A stretch of DNA of 6,788 nucleotides, taken from contig JAOUQB010000131.1 of NCBI GenBank assembly GCA_029879555.1, positions 1 through 6,788 on the forward strand, read 5' to 3'. Positions 1-6,195 of the stretch are shown here, in pieces (positions within the stretch are counted from its first letter, which is position 1; each line of letters opens with the position of its first letter). Origin of the DNA: Nitrospirota bacterium. Lineage in GTDB: Bacteria > Nitrospirota > Nitrospiria > Nitrospirales > UBA8639. The position numbers were made by a program, and so were the translations under genes. Under the pieces are notes generated by a model. The model was not told the origin of the DNA. It saw only the letters and a list, made by a program, of their open reading frames with translations, and did no database searches.

Positions 1-132
1 ACATTGTTACAAGTGGAGTTGTTTTGGCTTTGTACCCGTCGCTATCAAGGTTTTTATGCGTCTCTTGGGTTTTCGGATAAGGAACAGACTGGTATGGTAT
101 GGGATCGTCGGAAGCAATCCCCCCTTTCCTGA
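1..132 (+). CDS. C-terminal end of a probable GNAT-family N-acetyltransferase (5' end outside window)
   Basis: Reading frame 1 is open from the first base to a TGA at 130-132 and gives 43 residues. The segment RYQGFYASLGF matches the end of the GNAT fold, where a helix carrying a 'GFY..LGF' signature precedes the final strand. The following residues (TGMVWDRR) would be that last beta strand. GNAT enzymes transfer an acetyl group from acetyl-CoA to an amine. The acetyl-CoA binding motif would lie upstream, outside the window, so neither activity nor substrate can be judged. The gene runs in the same direction as anmK and ends 72 bp before it. Frame 2 is also open here but shows no family signature. 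The family call rests on one short motif. Confidence 0.55.
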   Translation, partial: TLLQVELFWLCTRRYQGFYASLGFSDKEQTGMVWDRRKQSPLS

Positions 133-204
133 ACTGTCGGAGCACATCTTGCCGTCTTTCCCTCATCTTTCTGGCGTCATAAGACTACGAATTGGAATTC
201 TTCG

Positions 205-1380
205 ATGATTGTCATTGGGCTGATGTCCGGGACGTCGGCGGATGGAGTGGATGCCGCCGTGGTGGACATTGTCGGAACCGGCCATCGGTTAGGCATCAAG
301 TTGCTCGGACATTATGGTCGTTCGTACCCCCCTCAATTGCGGCAGCGTATTTTACAGGCGGCAGAACGTGGAACAGTGGCAGAGATCTGTCATCTTCATA
401 CCGTGTTGGGAGAGGTGTTTGGGAAGACGGTACTTGCCACTATTAAGCAGTGTGGGGTGCCACCCAAACAGGTGAAATTGATTGGGTCCCATGGCCAAAC
501 TGTTCACCATCTACCCGATCCAATCACGGAACGGGGCGTGGGACGTATTCGCTCGACCTTCCAAATTGGGAATCCAGCGGTCATTGCCGAACGCACAGGT
601 ATCCCCACGGTTTCTGACTTTCGTGCACGCGATATGGCTGCCGGTGGAGAAGGAGCGCCGCTTGTTCCCTATACGCACTTTCTGGTTTTTCGACAAAAGA
701 CGGCTGTTCGTTGGGTAGTCAATCTTGGCGGGATTGCCAATGTGACGACGCTTCCTCATGGAGAGGAATTGGCTGCAGTGCAGGCATTTGATACGGGGCC
801 GTGTAATATGTTGTTGGATGCGCTGGTTACCCTCCACACACAAGGTCAAATGACGATGGATCGTGGAGGACGGTTGGCGCAACGAGGGACGGTTCATTCG
901 GGATTATTACGATGGTTGTTGGCCCATCCCTATCTGCAGCGTCATCCTCCCAAGTCTACGGGGCGTGAACTTTTTGGGGAAGCGTATGTGCAAAAGGTTT
1001 TGGCCCAGGCTCGACGTCGACATCTTTCCCTCAATGACCTTTTAGCAACCGGCTGTCAGTTTATTGCCCGCACGATTCGAGATGCTCAGCATTGGATAAA
1101 CACTGTTCCCGGTGACGTGGTGTGTGGCGGTGGGGGCGTTCGCAATGCCTATCTCATGGCAGAACTTCAACAAATCTTTGCTCCTATTCCAGTACGAACT
1201 ATGGATGAATGCGGGTCGTCCAGTCAGGCCTTCGAGGCCGAGGCCTTTGCGGTGCTGGCCTATCAAACGGTTCACGGGGTCTGTGCGAATGTCCCAAGCG
1301 TCACTGGTGCTAAGCATCCTGTGATCTTAGGGTCCGTGACGCCTGGCTCTCAGGGCTTTTCCAAAATTTGGGATAAATGA
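205..1380 (+). CDS. anmK: Anhydro-N-acetylmuramic acid kinase (AnmK)
   Basis: The 391-residue product matches AnmK in length (about 370-390) and in all main motifs. AnmK is a cytoplasmic sugar kinase of the ASKHA fold. It uses ATP and water to open 1,6-anhydro-MurNAc and phosphorylate it to MurNAc-6-phosphate, a step in recycling peptidoglycan turnover products. Visible motifs are the N-terminal phosphate loop GLMSGTSADGVD (residues 5-16), SHGQT (95-99), DFRARDMAAGGEGAPLVP (138-155), NLGGIANVT (173-181), FDTGPCNMLLD (195-205) and CGGGGVRNAYLM (307-318). The FDTGP aspartate (196) is, from family knowledge, the likely general base. The ATG at 205 is chosen because family members begin a few residues before GLMSGTS, and GGAA at 194-197 gives a modest ribosome binding site 7 bases upstream. 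MurQ, the usual next enzyme, is not adjacent. Nothing suggests truncation or transfer. Confidence 0.96.
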   Translation: MIVIGLMSGTSADGVDAAVVDIVGTGHRLGIKLLGHYGRSYPPQLRQRILQAAERGTVAEICHLHTVLGEVFGKTVLATIKQCGVPPKQVKLIGSHGQTVHHLPDPITERGVGRIRSTFQIGNPAVIAERTGIPTVSDFRARDMAAGGEGAPLVPYTHFLVFRQKTAVRWVVNLGGIANVTTLPHGEELAAVQAFDTGPCNMLLDALVTLHTQGQMTMDRGGRLAQRGTVHSGLLRWLLAHPYLQRHPPKSTGRELFGEAYVQKVLAQARRRHLSLNDLLATGCQFIARTIRDAQHWINTVPGDVVCGGGGVRNAYLMAELQQIFAPIPVRTMDECGSSSQAFEAEAFAVLAYQTVHGVCANVPSVTGAKHPVILGSVTPGSQGFSKIWDK

Positions 1381-1411
1381 TTCTGGCTAGTTTTTCCTCC
1401 CCCAATAACTA

Positions 1412-1954
1412 ATGGATGGTCTCATGCCAACTAATGGATTATCCATTCTTCTCTTAGTCGCGTTACTCCTAGGGGTCGTGTTTCTGTTGCAATGGGTGTG
1501 GCGTCGACCCTTACCCAAGGAAGCTGTTTCGGAATTGCCCCCTGACTCTCGGGAGAGTGAGGTGACCGTACGATCGATAATGACGCCTGAAGAAGCCACC
1601 TTGTTCAACCTGATTCGATTGGCGGCCCAAGAGTATTTCTTGGTCTTAGTGAAATTGCCGGTTTTGCAGGTCGTTTCCGTGGTGGACCACGATGAAGAAG
1701 CCCGAAAGGCACTCATGCGAACGATTCAACCCTTCCGATTGGATGTTGTGCTGGTTCATCCCGGCACGCTTCAAACGGTGACGGTCGTGCATTTCCAAGC
1801 AAATGAACCAGAAGGGAAAAGCCCAGAGAAACGAAATCAGGTCGTTGAGACGGTGTTGAACGCTGCCGGGATTAAGGTGGTAAGGCTTCAGCTAGGTCAA
1901 AGCTATTCAGTTGGACAGGTAGTCGCGATGTTGGGGTTAGCTGAAGAGGAATGA
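1412..1954 (+). CDS. Membrane-anchored DUF2726-like protein
   Basis: The product is 180 residues. Residues about 9-30 form one strongly hydrophobic helix followed by WRRP, as expected for an N-terminal membrane anchor with the rest in the cytoplasm. A charged, proline-containing linker runs to about residue 56. The remainder follows the DUF2726 layout: MTPEEATLFNLIRLAA (57-72), a strand pair around 78-92, RLDVVLVHPGTLQTVTVVHF (109-128), and RNQVVETVLNAAGIKVVRLQ (141-160). DUF2726 is related to restriction-endonuclease-like folds, but its function is not established. Relatives often have an acidic 'IELD..H' type core where this protein has VVHFQAN (125-131), so nuclease activity is doubtful. 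The start could be ATG 1412 or the in-frame ATG 1424; neither has a clear Shine-Dalgarno. The gene lies 31 bp after anmK and is probably in the same transcript. The family call is by pattern recall, not by search. Confidence 0.72.
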   Translation: MDGLMPTNGLSILLLVALLLGVVFLLQWVWRRPLPKEAVSELPPDSRESEVTVRSIMTPEEATLFNLIRLAAQEYFLVLVKLPVLQVVSVVDHDEEARKALMRTIQPFRLDVVLVHPGTLQTVTVVHFQANEPEGKSPEKRNQVVETVLNAAGIKVVRLQLGQSYSVGQVVAMLGLAEEE

Positions 1955-1962
1955 GATTCCGC

Positions 1963-1979
1963 CCCTGACACTTTCAGGG
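1963..1979. terminator. Small hairpin between two convergent genes, possible weak bidirectional terminator
   Basis: CCCTGA (1963-1968) and TCAGGG (1974-1979) form a perfect 6-bp stem with a 5-base loop. It occupies almost the whole 25-bp gap between two genes ending toward each other, the usual place for a shared terminator. No T-run follows on either strand, so intrinsic termination is not well supported. A 6-bp inverted repeat can also arise by chance. Confidence 0.3.
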
Positions 1980-2600
1980 TTAGCGCGTAATGATGGGAAG
2001 CATGGATTGGAAACTCGTGACCCCTGCTGTAATGATCGCGTTTGAATCAGTATCTAGGTTCTGAATAGGGATACACCGCGCAATCTTAAAAAACGTTCGG
2101 CGGTCCAGTGCGGCAGCGATTTCTGACCGGCGATGATGTGTGATATCCAAGGTGAACCCTGGTCCGGATTTCCATTCCCATAATGAAGAACTGAGACAGA
2201 GGGAAAGTTGGCGATCCGATACTTCTGCGTAACGGTTGAAGAGATTGAGGCGGTATTGTTTGACCAAGGGGCCTTCGACGATCAGGGCGAAGACGAGATG
2301 ATGCCCCCACCAGCAGAGGGAGCGAAATGCGAGCTTGTCTTGGCGAGTGTAATATCGAGGAAAATCTAAATATTGGTAGGGGCAGGATTCCAGGTGTTCG
2401 CCTTTGACGAATTGAAAGACCTCAGGATCAAACCCCTTCGGAGCGATGAGCTGACGATCCACCAACTCCGGTTGTAGGGCCACGTGGAGTTGCTCCAAGG
2501 TCCGTTTCAGCTTGAGCGAAATGGCTGCCTTTTTGAGGAAGAAGTCATGATCAGCAAAGACGCGCCATTCATCTGCGGTGAGGGAATTGTTGGTATTCAT
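1980..2600 (-). CDS. Conserved-looking hypothetical protein with a PYxxLDxPR / WWG core motif
   Basis: The 206-residue soluble product has no signal peptide or membrane helix. The most distinctive stretch is residues 67-110: GEHLESCPYQYLDFPRYY, then FRSLCWWGHHLVFALIVEG. I recall a similar arrangement (basic residue-GE-x-PY-LDYPR, then FR-x-FWWG-x-TLxL-G) in uncharacterised proteins, mainly of Bacteroidetes, but I cannot name a family and propose no function. The N-terminal 45 residues are helical and rich in Lys/Leu. The C-terminal third contains a LDITHHRRSEI segment and RTFFKIARCIPI. The ATG at 2598-2600 is the only ATG near the start of the conserved part, and no Shine-Dalgarno precedes it. 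It is transcribed divergently from xthA. A role linked to that repair gene would be a guess. The long open frame, few rare codons and internal motif support a real gene. Confidence 0.8.
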   Translation of the reverse strand: MNTNNSLTADEWRVFADHDFFLKKAAISLKLKRTLEQLHVALQPELVDRQLIAPKGFDPEVFQFVKGEHLESCPYQYLDFPRYYTRQDKLAFRSLCWWGHHLVFALIVEGPLVKQYRLNLFNRYAEVSDRQLSLCLSSSLWEWKSGPGFTLDITHHRRSEIAAALDRRTFFKIARCIPIQNLDTDSNAIITAGVTSFQSMLPIITR

Positions 2601-2696
2601 GGGATGTATGAAAGCAGAGGGTGGTGGTGAGAACGAGACAAGGTGTTATTCCTCTGGCCTGATGGCTCTGATGTATATCTGGAAGCCACAACTCTT

Positions 2697-3473
2697 ATGA
2701 AAATTGCGACATATAACGTGAACTCTCTTCGAAAGCGAATTGATATTGTGCATCCCTGGTTGCGTCGCCATAAGCCTGATGTCCTATGTCTTCAGGAGAC
2801 CAAGGTCCAAGACCAGGATTTCCCCCTGGAGGTCTTTGCGGATTTGCCGTATGTCATCAATTATTGCGGACAAAAGTCTTACAATGGCGTGGCGATTTTT
2901 AGTCGAGTTGAGCCGGAGGACGTGGCCTTTGGTTTCCAGGATGGGGAAGCACAGGAAGATCCGACTCGTCTTGCACGAGTCGTCATTCAAGGTATTCCCA
3001 TCATCAATACTTACATCCCGCAAGGCTATGCGCTTGATTCCCCAAAGTATGTCTATAAGCTGGAATGGTTTCAGCGCTTGAAACGATATTTTTCACGCCA
3101 TCTTTCAAGCGGAAAGCCTGCCATCTGGTGTGGGGATATGAATGTCGCGCCTGAACCCATTGATGTTCATCATCCCGAAAAACATCTCAAGCATGTATGT
3201 TTTCATGAAGATGCGAGACAGGCGTATCAGAATACAGTGTCTTGGGGATTCGTGGATGTCTTCCGCCATCATTATCCGCGTCGGCAGCAATTTACATTTT
3301 GGGATTACCGACGCCCAGATGCGTTGGAAGCCAATCGTGGATGGCGCATTGATCACATGATGGTGACGCCATCACTCCTGCCGCATGCTCACACAATCAA
3401 AGTCGATGTGAATGCACGAAAGTCCGAACAACCATCGGACCATACCATACTTTGGGCAGATTTTTCCGTGTAA
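2697..3473 (+). CDS. xthA: Exodeoxyribonuclease III / AP endonuclease (Xth family)
   Basis: The 258-residue product matches the ExoIII branch of the exonuclease-endonuclease-phosphatase fold along its full length (E. coli XthA is 268). This cytoplasmic, divalent-metal-dependent enzyme incises DNA 5' of abasic sites and trims 3' blocked ends in base excision repair. All catalytic positions are visible: N7 in TYNVNS, E34 in LQETK, Y106 in NTYIPQG, D147 and N149 in GDMNV, D219 in GWRIDH, and D248-H249 in PSDH. FTFWDYR (199-205) is the usual DNA-contact region. The ATG at 2697 places MKIATYNVNSLR at the canonical N-terminus. GGAAG at 2681-2685 lies 11 bases upstream, a loose ribosome binding site. 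An in-frame GTG at 2643 would add 18 residues that do not fit the family and is rejected. The gene is divergent from the hypothetical gene on its left and convergent with the arginine decarboxylase gene. Confidence 0.96.
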   Translation: MKIATYNVNSLRKRIDIVHPWLRRHKPDVLCLQETKVQDQDFPLEVFADLPYVINYCGQKSYNGVAIFSRVEPEDVAFGFQDGEAQEDPTRLARVVIQGIPIINTYIPQGYALDSPKYVYKLEWFQRLKRYFSRHLSSGKPAIWCGDMNVAPEPIDVHHPEKHLKHVCFHEDARQAYQNTVSWGFVDVFRHHYPRRQQFTFWDYRRPDALEANRGWRIDHMMVTPSLLPHAHTIKVDVNARKSEQPSDHTILWADFSV

Positions 3474-3533
3474 CCTGCTCATAACTATCAGCGGTGTTTA
3501 TTCCCTAGAATGGAGTTTAAGTCTGGAAGGAGA

Positions 3534-3557
3534 AGGTGCGCGGAAGCTTGCGCACCT
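3534..3557. terminator. Hairpin between convergent xthA and arginine decarboxylase genes, candidate terminator
   Basis: AGGTGCGC (3534-3541) and GCGCACCT (3550-3557) form a perfect 8-bp GC-rich stem. Two further G-T pairs could close it to a 4-base loop (AAGC) on the + strand. It lies in the 108-bp gap after the xthA stop (3473) and before the stop of the converging gene (3582). Position and stability suggest termination of one or both transcripts. No T-run follows on the + strand; on the - strand the next bases (TCTCCTTCC) are only pyrimidine rich. The rest of this gap shows nothing recognisable. Confidence 0.5.
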
Positions 3558-3581
3558 CATCAATCATGCTTACCGATTGCC

Positions 3582-4151
3582 TTATTTCTTATCCTTTGGC
3601 AGGTTTTCGAGTGGGATAAAGACGGCACAGGCGACTACGGTGGTCCATAAATTGGGTTTGCCAATGGCTGATTGGGTAATGTTTTGTGTGCGAACAATAT
3701 CTCCCCCCATTTTGAAGACTTGCTTGCGTTCGTTCCACGCCACATTCGGGTCGAATTTAATGCCGAGAGTCGTGGCCAGCATTTGCGCCGCTAAGTCCTC
3801 CGTATATTCGCCAGCTTCTTCGTCGGTTTCTCCATAGGCATGGTGTTCTGATAAATAGCCATAATTATATTTTCGGCCAGAAGGAACGGCCACACCGACG
3901 GAGGATGAAATGAGCCGGTTCCGTTCATTGGTGTCAGTCCGAGCCATGACGCAATAGGTGATTTCTCCGGGATTGAGCAATTTTTCTCCCCGTTTACGGG
4001 GAATGATTTTGCAGTCGGGCGGAAGAATGGACGACACGCTGACCAAATTACAGTAAGCAATACCCGCACTGCGCAACGCTTCTTCAAAGGAGGTGAGTTT
4101 TTCTTTGTGAATACCCACACCCTTGGTGAGGAACATATGTGTTGGGACCAT
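3582..4151 (-). CDS. pdaD: Pyruvoyl-dependent arginine decarboxylase (PvlArgDC)
   Basis: The 189-residue product is a full-length pyruvoyl-dependent arginine decarboxylase, which converts arginine to agmatine and CO2 in the cytoplasm. Agmatine usually feeds putrescine and spermidine synthesis. The proenzyme cuts itself at a Ser-Ser bond, turning the second serine into the pyruvoyl cofactor. Here the site is SVSSILPP, with predicted cleavage between S40 and S41, giving a beta chain of 40 and an alpha chain of 149 residues. Aligned by eye with the Methanocaldococcus jannaschii enzyme, S40-S41 match S52-S53, N35 matches N47, and E102 in YLSEHHAYG matches the catalytic E109. [10 protein letters not shown] (81-90), [12 protein letters not shown] (139-150) and the C-terminal [13 protein letters not shown] (168-180) are typical of bacterial members. 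AGGAG lies 5 bases before the ATG. The gene is downstream of the aldehyde dehydrogenase gene on the same strand but separated by 170 bp, so it may have its own promoter or leader control. A histidine-decarboxylase-type substrate is less likely. Confidence 0.93.
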   Translation of the reverse strand: MVPTHMFLTKGVGIHKEKLTSFEEALRSAGIAYCNLVSVSSILPPDCKIIPRKRGEKLLNPGEITYCVMARTDTNERNRLISSSVGVAVPSGRKYNYGYLSEHHAYGETDEEAGEYTEDLAAQMLATTLGIKFDPNVAWNERKQVFKMGGDIVRTQNITQSAIGKPNLWTTVVACAVFIPLENLPKDKK

Positions 4152-4156
4152 CGTGA

Positions 4157-4161
4157 CTCCT
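4157..4161 (-). promoter_or_regulatory. Ribosome binding site of the arginine decarboxylase gene
   Basis: On the - strand AAAGGAG is followed by TCACG and ATG, so AGGAG ends 5 bases before the start codon at 4151. It is the strongest Shine-Dalgarno in the window and fixes this start. Confidence 0.75.
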
Positions 4162-4230
4162 TTGTTTGCGTGGTTAGTCGCGGGGACAATATGTCGGAGG
4201 TGGGCTAGATGGTGACCTCAAGCGAGGCCC

Positions 4231-4308
4231 TCCTGGCTTCTCCACATTCGAAGGCCATTTTTAACAAGAGTGGGATGAAAGGCGCAAGGCCAGGAAAGAA
4301 AATCCTGG
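4231..4308 (-). other. Alternative short pairings in the 170-bp leader between aldehyde dehydrogenase and arginine decarboxylase genes
   Basis: Read on the - strand, the leader holds CCAGGA (4308-4303), TCCTGGC (4295-4289) and GCCAGGA (4237-4231). The middle element can pair with the first (6 bp, 7-base loop) or with the last (7 bp, 51-base loop), but not both. The first hairpin starts 13 bp after the aldehyde dehydrogenase stop and could be a weak terminator; no T-run directly follows it. The pattern resembles a switchable leader but is built from short repeats that may be chance. The rest of 4152-4321 shows no known riboswitch, gene or convincing -35/-10 pair. Confidence 0.25.
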
Positions 4309-4321
4309 AAGAGAGAAAATA

Positions 4322-5755
4322 TCAGGAGGGAGATTTAACGATCAGTAACTTGGGTTCGGTCAATTCCTGGATGACATACCGAACGCCTTCCCGTCCTAGT
4401 CCAGAATCTTTGATCCCCCCATACGGCATATGGTCAGCTCGAAAGGTGGGAATCTCATTGACCAAGACGGCCCCTACTTCTAGGCTGGCATACGCTTGAT
4501 AGATGGCATCGATATTTTTGGTAAAAATCCCGGCTTGCAATCCAAAGGGGGAGTCATTCATCAGATCCAAGGCCTCTTGCAGCTTGGTGTAGGGACTGAT
4601 GGTGACGACAGGCCCGAAAATTTCTTCGCAGCAGACTTTCATCGTTCCGCTAACATGTGTGAGGACCGTGGCTTCCATCACTGACCCATGACGACGGCCT
4701 CCAGTGTGAAGGTGCGCACCCAGAGTCACCGCTTCCTGAATCCATGCTTCAACACGCATGGCAGCTTGTTCATTGATTAACGGCCCCACCACGGTGGTCT
4801 CTAAAGCAGGATCACCCATGGGCAAGGTTCGAACTTTGTCCACGTACGATTGCAAAAAACGGTCATAGTGTGATTGGTGAACAAAAATCCTTTGCACGGA
4901 AATACAGGTTTGTCCGGCATAGCCGAACCCGCCAGCCACGCAGCGCGCTACCGCTGTATCAAGATTCGCGTCCGGTTCGATAATGACACCGGCGTTGCCG
5001 CCTAATTCCAATAAGACGCGTTTGTGCCCGGCTTTCCTCTTTAACATCCAGCCAATGTTTACTGAACCGGTAAAGCTTAAAGCCTGAAAGACGGGGTGCT
5101 CGACCATGCGTTCTGCCAATACGTTGGAGCATGGGAGAATCGTGAGGGCGGTTGGTGGCAGGTCGGTGGTTAAAAAGACCTCACCCAAGAGGAGGGAAGT
5201 GAGGGGCGTTTGAGGTGCCGGTTTCAATACGATGGGATTTCCGGCAGCCAAGCAAGGCGCGACTTTGTGAGCCACGAGGTTCAAGGGAAAATTGAAGGGG
5301 GTAATCCCGAGCACAGGGCCTAGGGGAAAACGCCTGACGGTGGCGGTGTATGGTTCGCCTCCAGGCGTGAGGTCCATGGGAATAGTTTCCCCGGGAATGC
5401 GTGTGCTTTCTTCGGCCGCAAGGCGAAATGTGTGAATGCCACGGTCTATTTCTCGACGAGCGTCGGTGAGCGGTTTGCCGGCTTCCTGGCTCAGGGTGCG
5501 AGAAAATTCATCATGTCGAGCGGCGATGCCACCCGCAATTCCTGACAGCGCTCGTGCTTTGACATGTGCGGGGACAGCTGCCAGATCTGATGCGGCCTGT
5601 TTCATGGACGCGATGGCCTGATCGATGTGCTGGGATTCGGCCTGGCATACCACGGCCAGAAGATCGTCAGAATAGGGGCTCCGCACGGATTCGAGGGAGG
5701 AGGTATGGACCCATTGACCATTGAGTAAAAACGGTTTGGCCGTGTTTGCGGTCAT
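4322..5755 (-). CDS. NAD(P)-dependent aldehyde dehydrogenase, substrate unknown
   Basis: The 477-residue product is a complete member of the aldehyde dehydrogenase superfamily, which oxidises aldehydes to acids with NAD+ or NADP+ in the cytoplasm. Key positions are present: TPFNFP with N155, LKPA with K178 for cofactor contact, FTGS (228-231) at the nucleotide fold, general base E250 in LLELGGN, nucleophile C284 in GQTCISVQRI, and E378 in EEIFGPV. The GQTCISVQRI form of the active-site loop resembles the group containing archaeal lactaldehyde dehydrogenase and GapN-like enzymes more than betaine-aldehyde types, but the substrate cannot be read from this. The only possible start nearby is the ATG at 5755; an in-frame stop lies shortly upstream and the Shine-Dalgarno is weak (AAGG 12 bases upstream). 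The zinc-ribbon gene ends 36 bp before it on the same strand, so co-transcription and translational coupling are plausible. Confidence 0.92.
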   Translation of the reverse strand: MTANTAKPFLLNGQWVHTSSLESVRSPYSDDLLAVVCQAESQHIDQAIASMKQAASDLAAVPAHVKARALSGIAGGIAARHDEFSRTLSQEAGKPLTDARREIDRGIHTFRLAAEESTRIPGETIPMDLTPGGEPYTATVRRFPLGPVLGITPFNFPLNLVAHKVAPCLAAGNPIVLKPAPQTPLTSLLLGEVFLTTDLPPTALTILPCSNVLAERMVEHPVFQALSFTGSVNIGWMLKRKAGHKRVLLELGGNAGVIIEPDANLDTAVARCVAGGFGYAGQTCISVQRIFVHQSHYDRFLQSYVDKVRTLPMGDPALETTVVGPLINEQAAMRVEAWIQEAVTLGAHLHTGGRRHGSVMEATVLTHVSGTMKVCCEEIFGPVVTISPYTKLQEALDLMNDSPFGLQAGIFTKNIDAIYQAYASLEVGAVLVNEIPTFRADHMPYGGIKDSGLGREGVRYVIQELTEPKLLIVKSPS

Positions 5756-5791
5756 GGAGATGAAATGCCTTGGGGATTCGTATGGGTGGCG

Positions 5792-6058
5792 TTACTCTAC
5801 CGGGTGGTCCACATTGGGGGTTTCGCCCTGAGTAGGAGGGGCGGGCCATTGTTCGGCTTTTCGAATGAGTGCTTCTGTGCCCCAATCTTTGATGGCCTCC
5901 AAATTGAAGGGTTCAAAGGTTCCAATGGCTCCGCATCCAGGACAGCCGTCGACTGGAACTTTGGCCTGGAACACTTCCTCTAAACAGGTTAGACATACGA
6001 AGAGGTTGGGCTCCCCTTCCTGACATTCCACCGGCCAAAATGACAATGATTCAGTCAT
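5792..6058 (-). CDS. Small four-cysteine zinc-ribbon protein, function unknown
   Basis: The 88-residue product has two cysteine knuckles, CLTC (22-25) and CPGC (39-42), 13 residues apart, the layout of a zinc ribbon or rubredoxin-like metal site. A fifth cysteine (C12) precedes them. The sequence after the second knuckle, GAIGTFEPFNLEAIKDWG, is mixed hydrophobic and acidic, and the last 18 residues are proline rich and probably disordered. There is no signal peptide. The start at 6058 is chosen over an in-frame ATG 29 codons upstream because AGGA lies 7 bases before it, the upstream residues look random, and the candidate promoter would fall inside the longer version. Its place between a thiol oxidoreductase and an aldehyde dehydrogenase gives no clear role; it could be a regulatory or metal-carrying partner. 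Confidence 0.75.
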   Translation of the reverse strand: MTESLSFWPVECQEGEPNLFVCLTCLEEVFQAKVPVDGCPGCGAIGTFEPFNLEAIKDWGTEALIRKAEQWPAPPTQGETPNVDHPVE

Positions 6059-6065
6059 GAATATT

Positions 6066-6069
6066 TCCT
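6066..6069 (-). promoter_or_regulatory. Ribosome binding site deciding the zinc-ribbon gene start
   Basis: On the - strand GCAGGAAATATTC precedes ATG, so AGGA ends 7 bases before the codon at 6058. This supports the 88-residue form over the 117-residue form. Confidence 0.6.
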
Positions 6070-6132
6070 GCAAGGTTAAGACATTGAATGACGAACGGTT
6101 GTTGACATCACGACCAATGTACCCTGATTCAT

Positions 6133-6160
6133 ATAATAAGATCAATGAGAGCTTTGTCGA
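6133..6160 (-). promoter_or_regulatory. Candidate sigma70-type promoter for the zinc-ribbon / aldehyde dehydrogenase unit
   Basis: On the - strand TCGACA (6160-6155, one mismatch to TTGACA) and TATTAT (6138-6133, one mismatch to TATAAT) are separated by 16 bases. The AT-rich -10 region stands out in a mixed-composition gap. Transcription would start near 6125, giving a leader of roughly 65-70 bases before the ATG at 6058. It lies in the 137-bp gap after the DsbA-like gene, suggesting that the downstream genes need not depend on that gene's promoter. Confidence 0.45.
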
Positions 6161-6195
6161 TACCTTCGGGGGGGAGATTGGGCGCTGACGTCAGA

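Noticed and set aside
511..897. 128-residue open frame on the - strand inside anmK
   Set aside because: It is fully antisense to a well-supported gene and shows no recognisable motif.
1407..1439. 11-base direct repeat AACTAATGGAT around the start of the DUF2726-like gene
   Set aside because: Two copies 22 bases apart with one overlapping coding sequence; probably chance or a small local duplication, with no array or known binding motif.
2643..2696. Upstream GTG start adding 18 residues to xthA
   Set aside because: The extra residues do not resemble the family N-terminus. The ATG at 2697 puts MKIATYNVNS exactly where ExoIII proteins begin and has a possible ribosome binding site.
3791..4189. 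132-residue open frame on the - strand overlapping the arginine decarboxylase gene
   Set aside because: It is an out-of-frame shadow of a gene with clear catalytic residues, and its product is low in recognisable structure.
4209..4499. 96-residue open frame on the + strand across the leader and the end of the aldehyde dehydrogenase gene
   Set aside because: Most of it is antisense to the dehydrogenase, with no motif; GGAGG 6 bases before its ATG is probably chance.
6102..6137. TTGACA and TATAAT on the + strand
   Set aside because: The spacer is 24 bases, too long for a sigma70 promoter, and there is no + strand gene downstream.
6059..6145. Longer 117-residue form of the zinc-ribbon protein
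   Set aside because: The added 29 residues look non-coding and overlap the probable promoter -10 region. The internal ATG has a better-placed AGGA.
6185..6194. Perfect 10-bp palindrome CTGACGTCAG just after the DsbA-like gene
   Set aside because: Several such palindromes are expected by chance in 6.8 kb, and no partner site or promoter overlap supports an operator.
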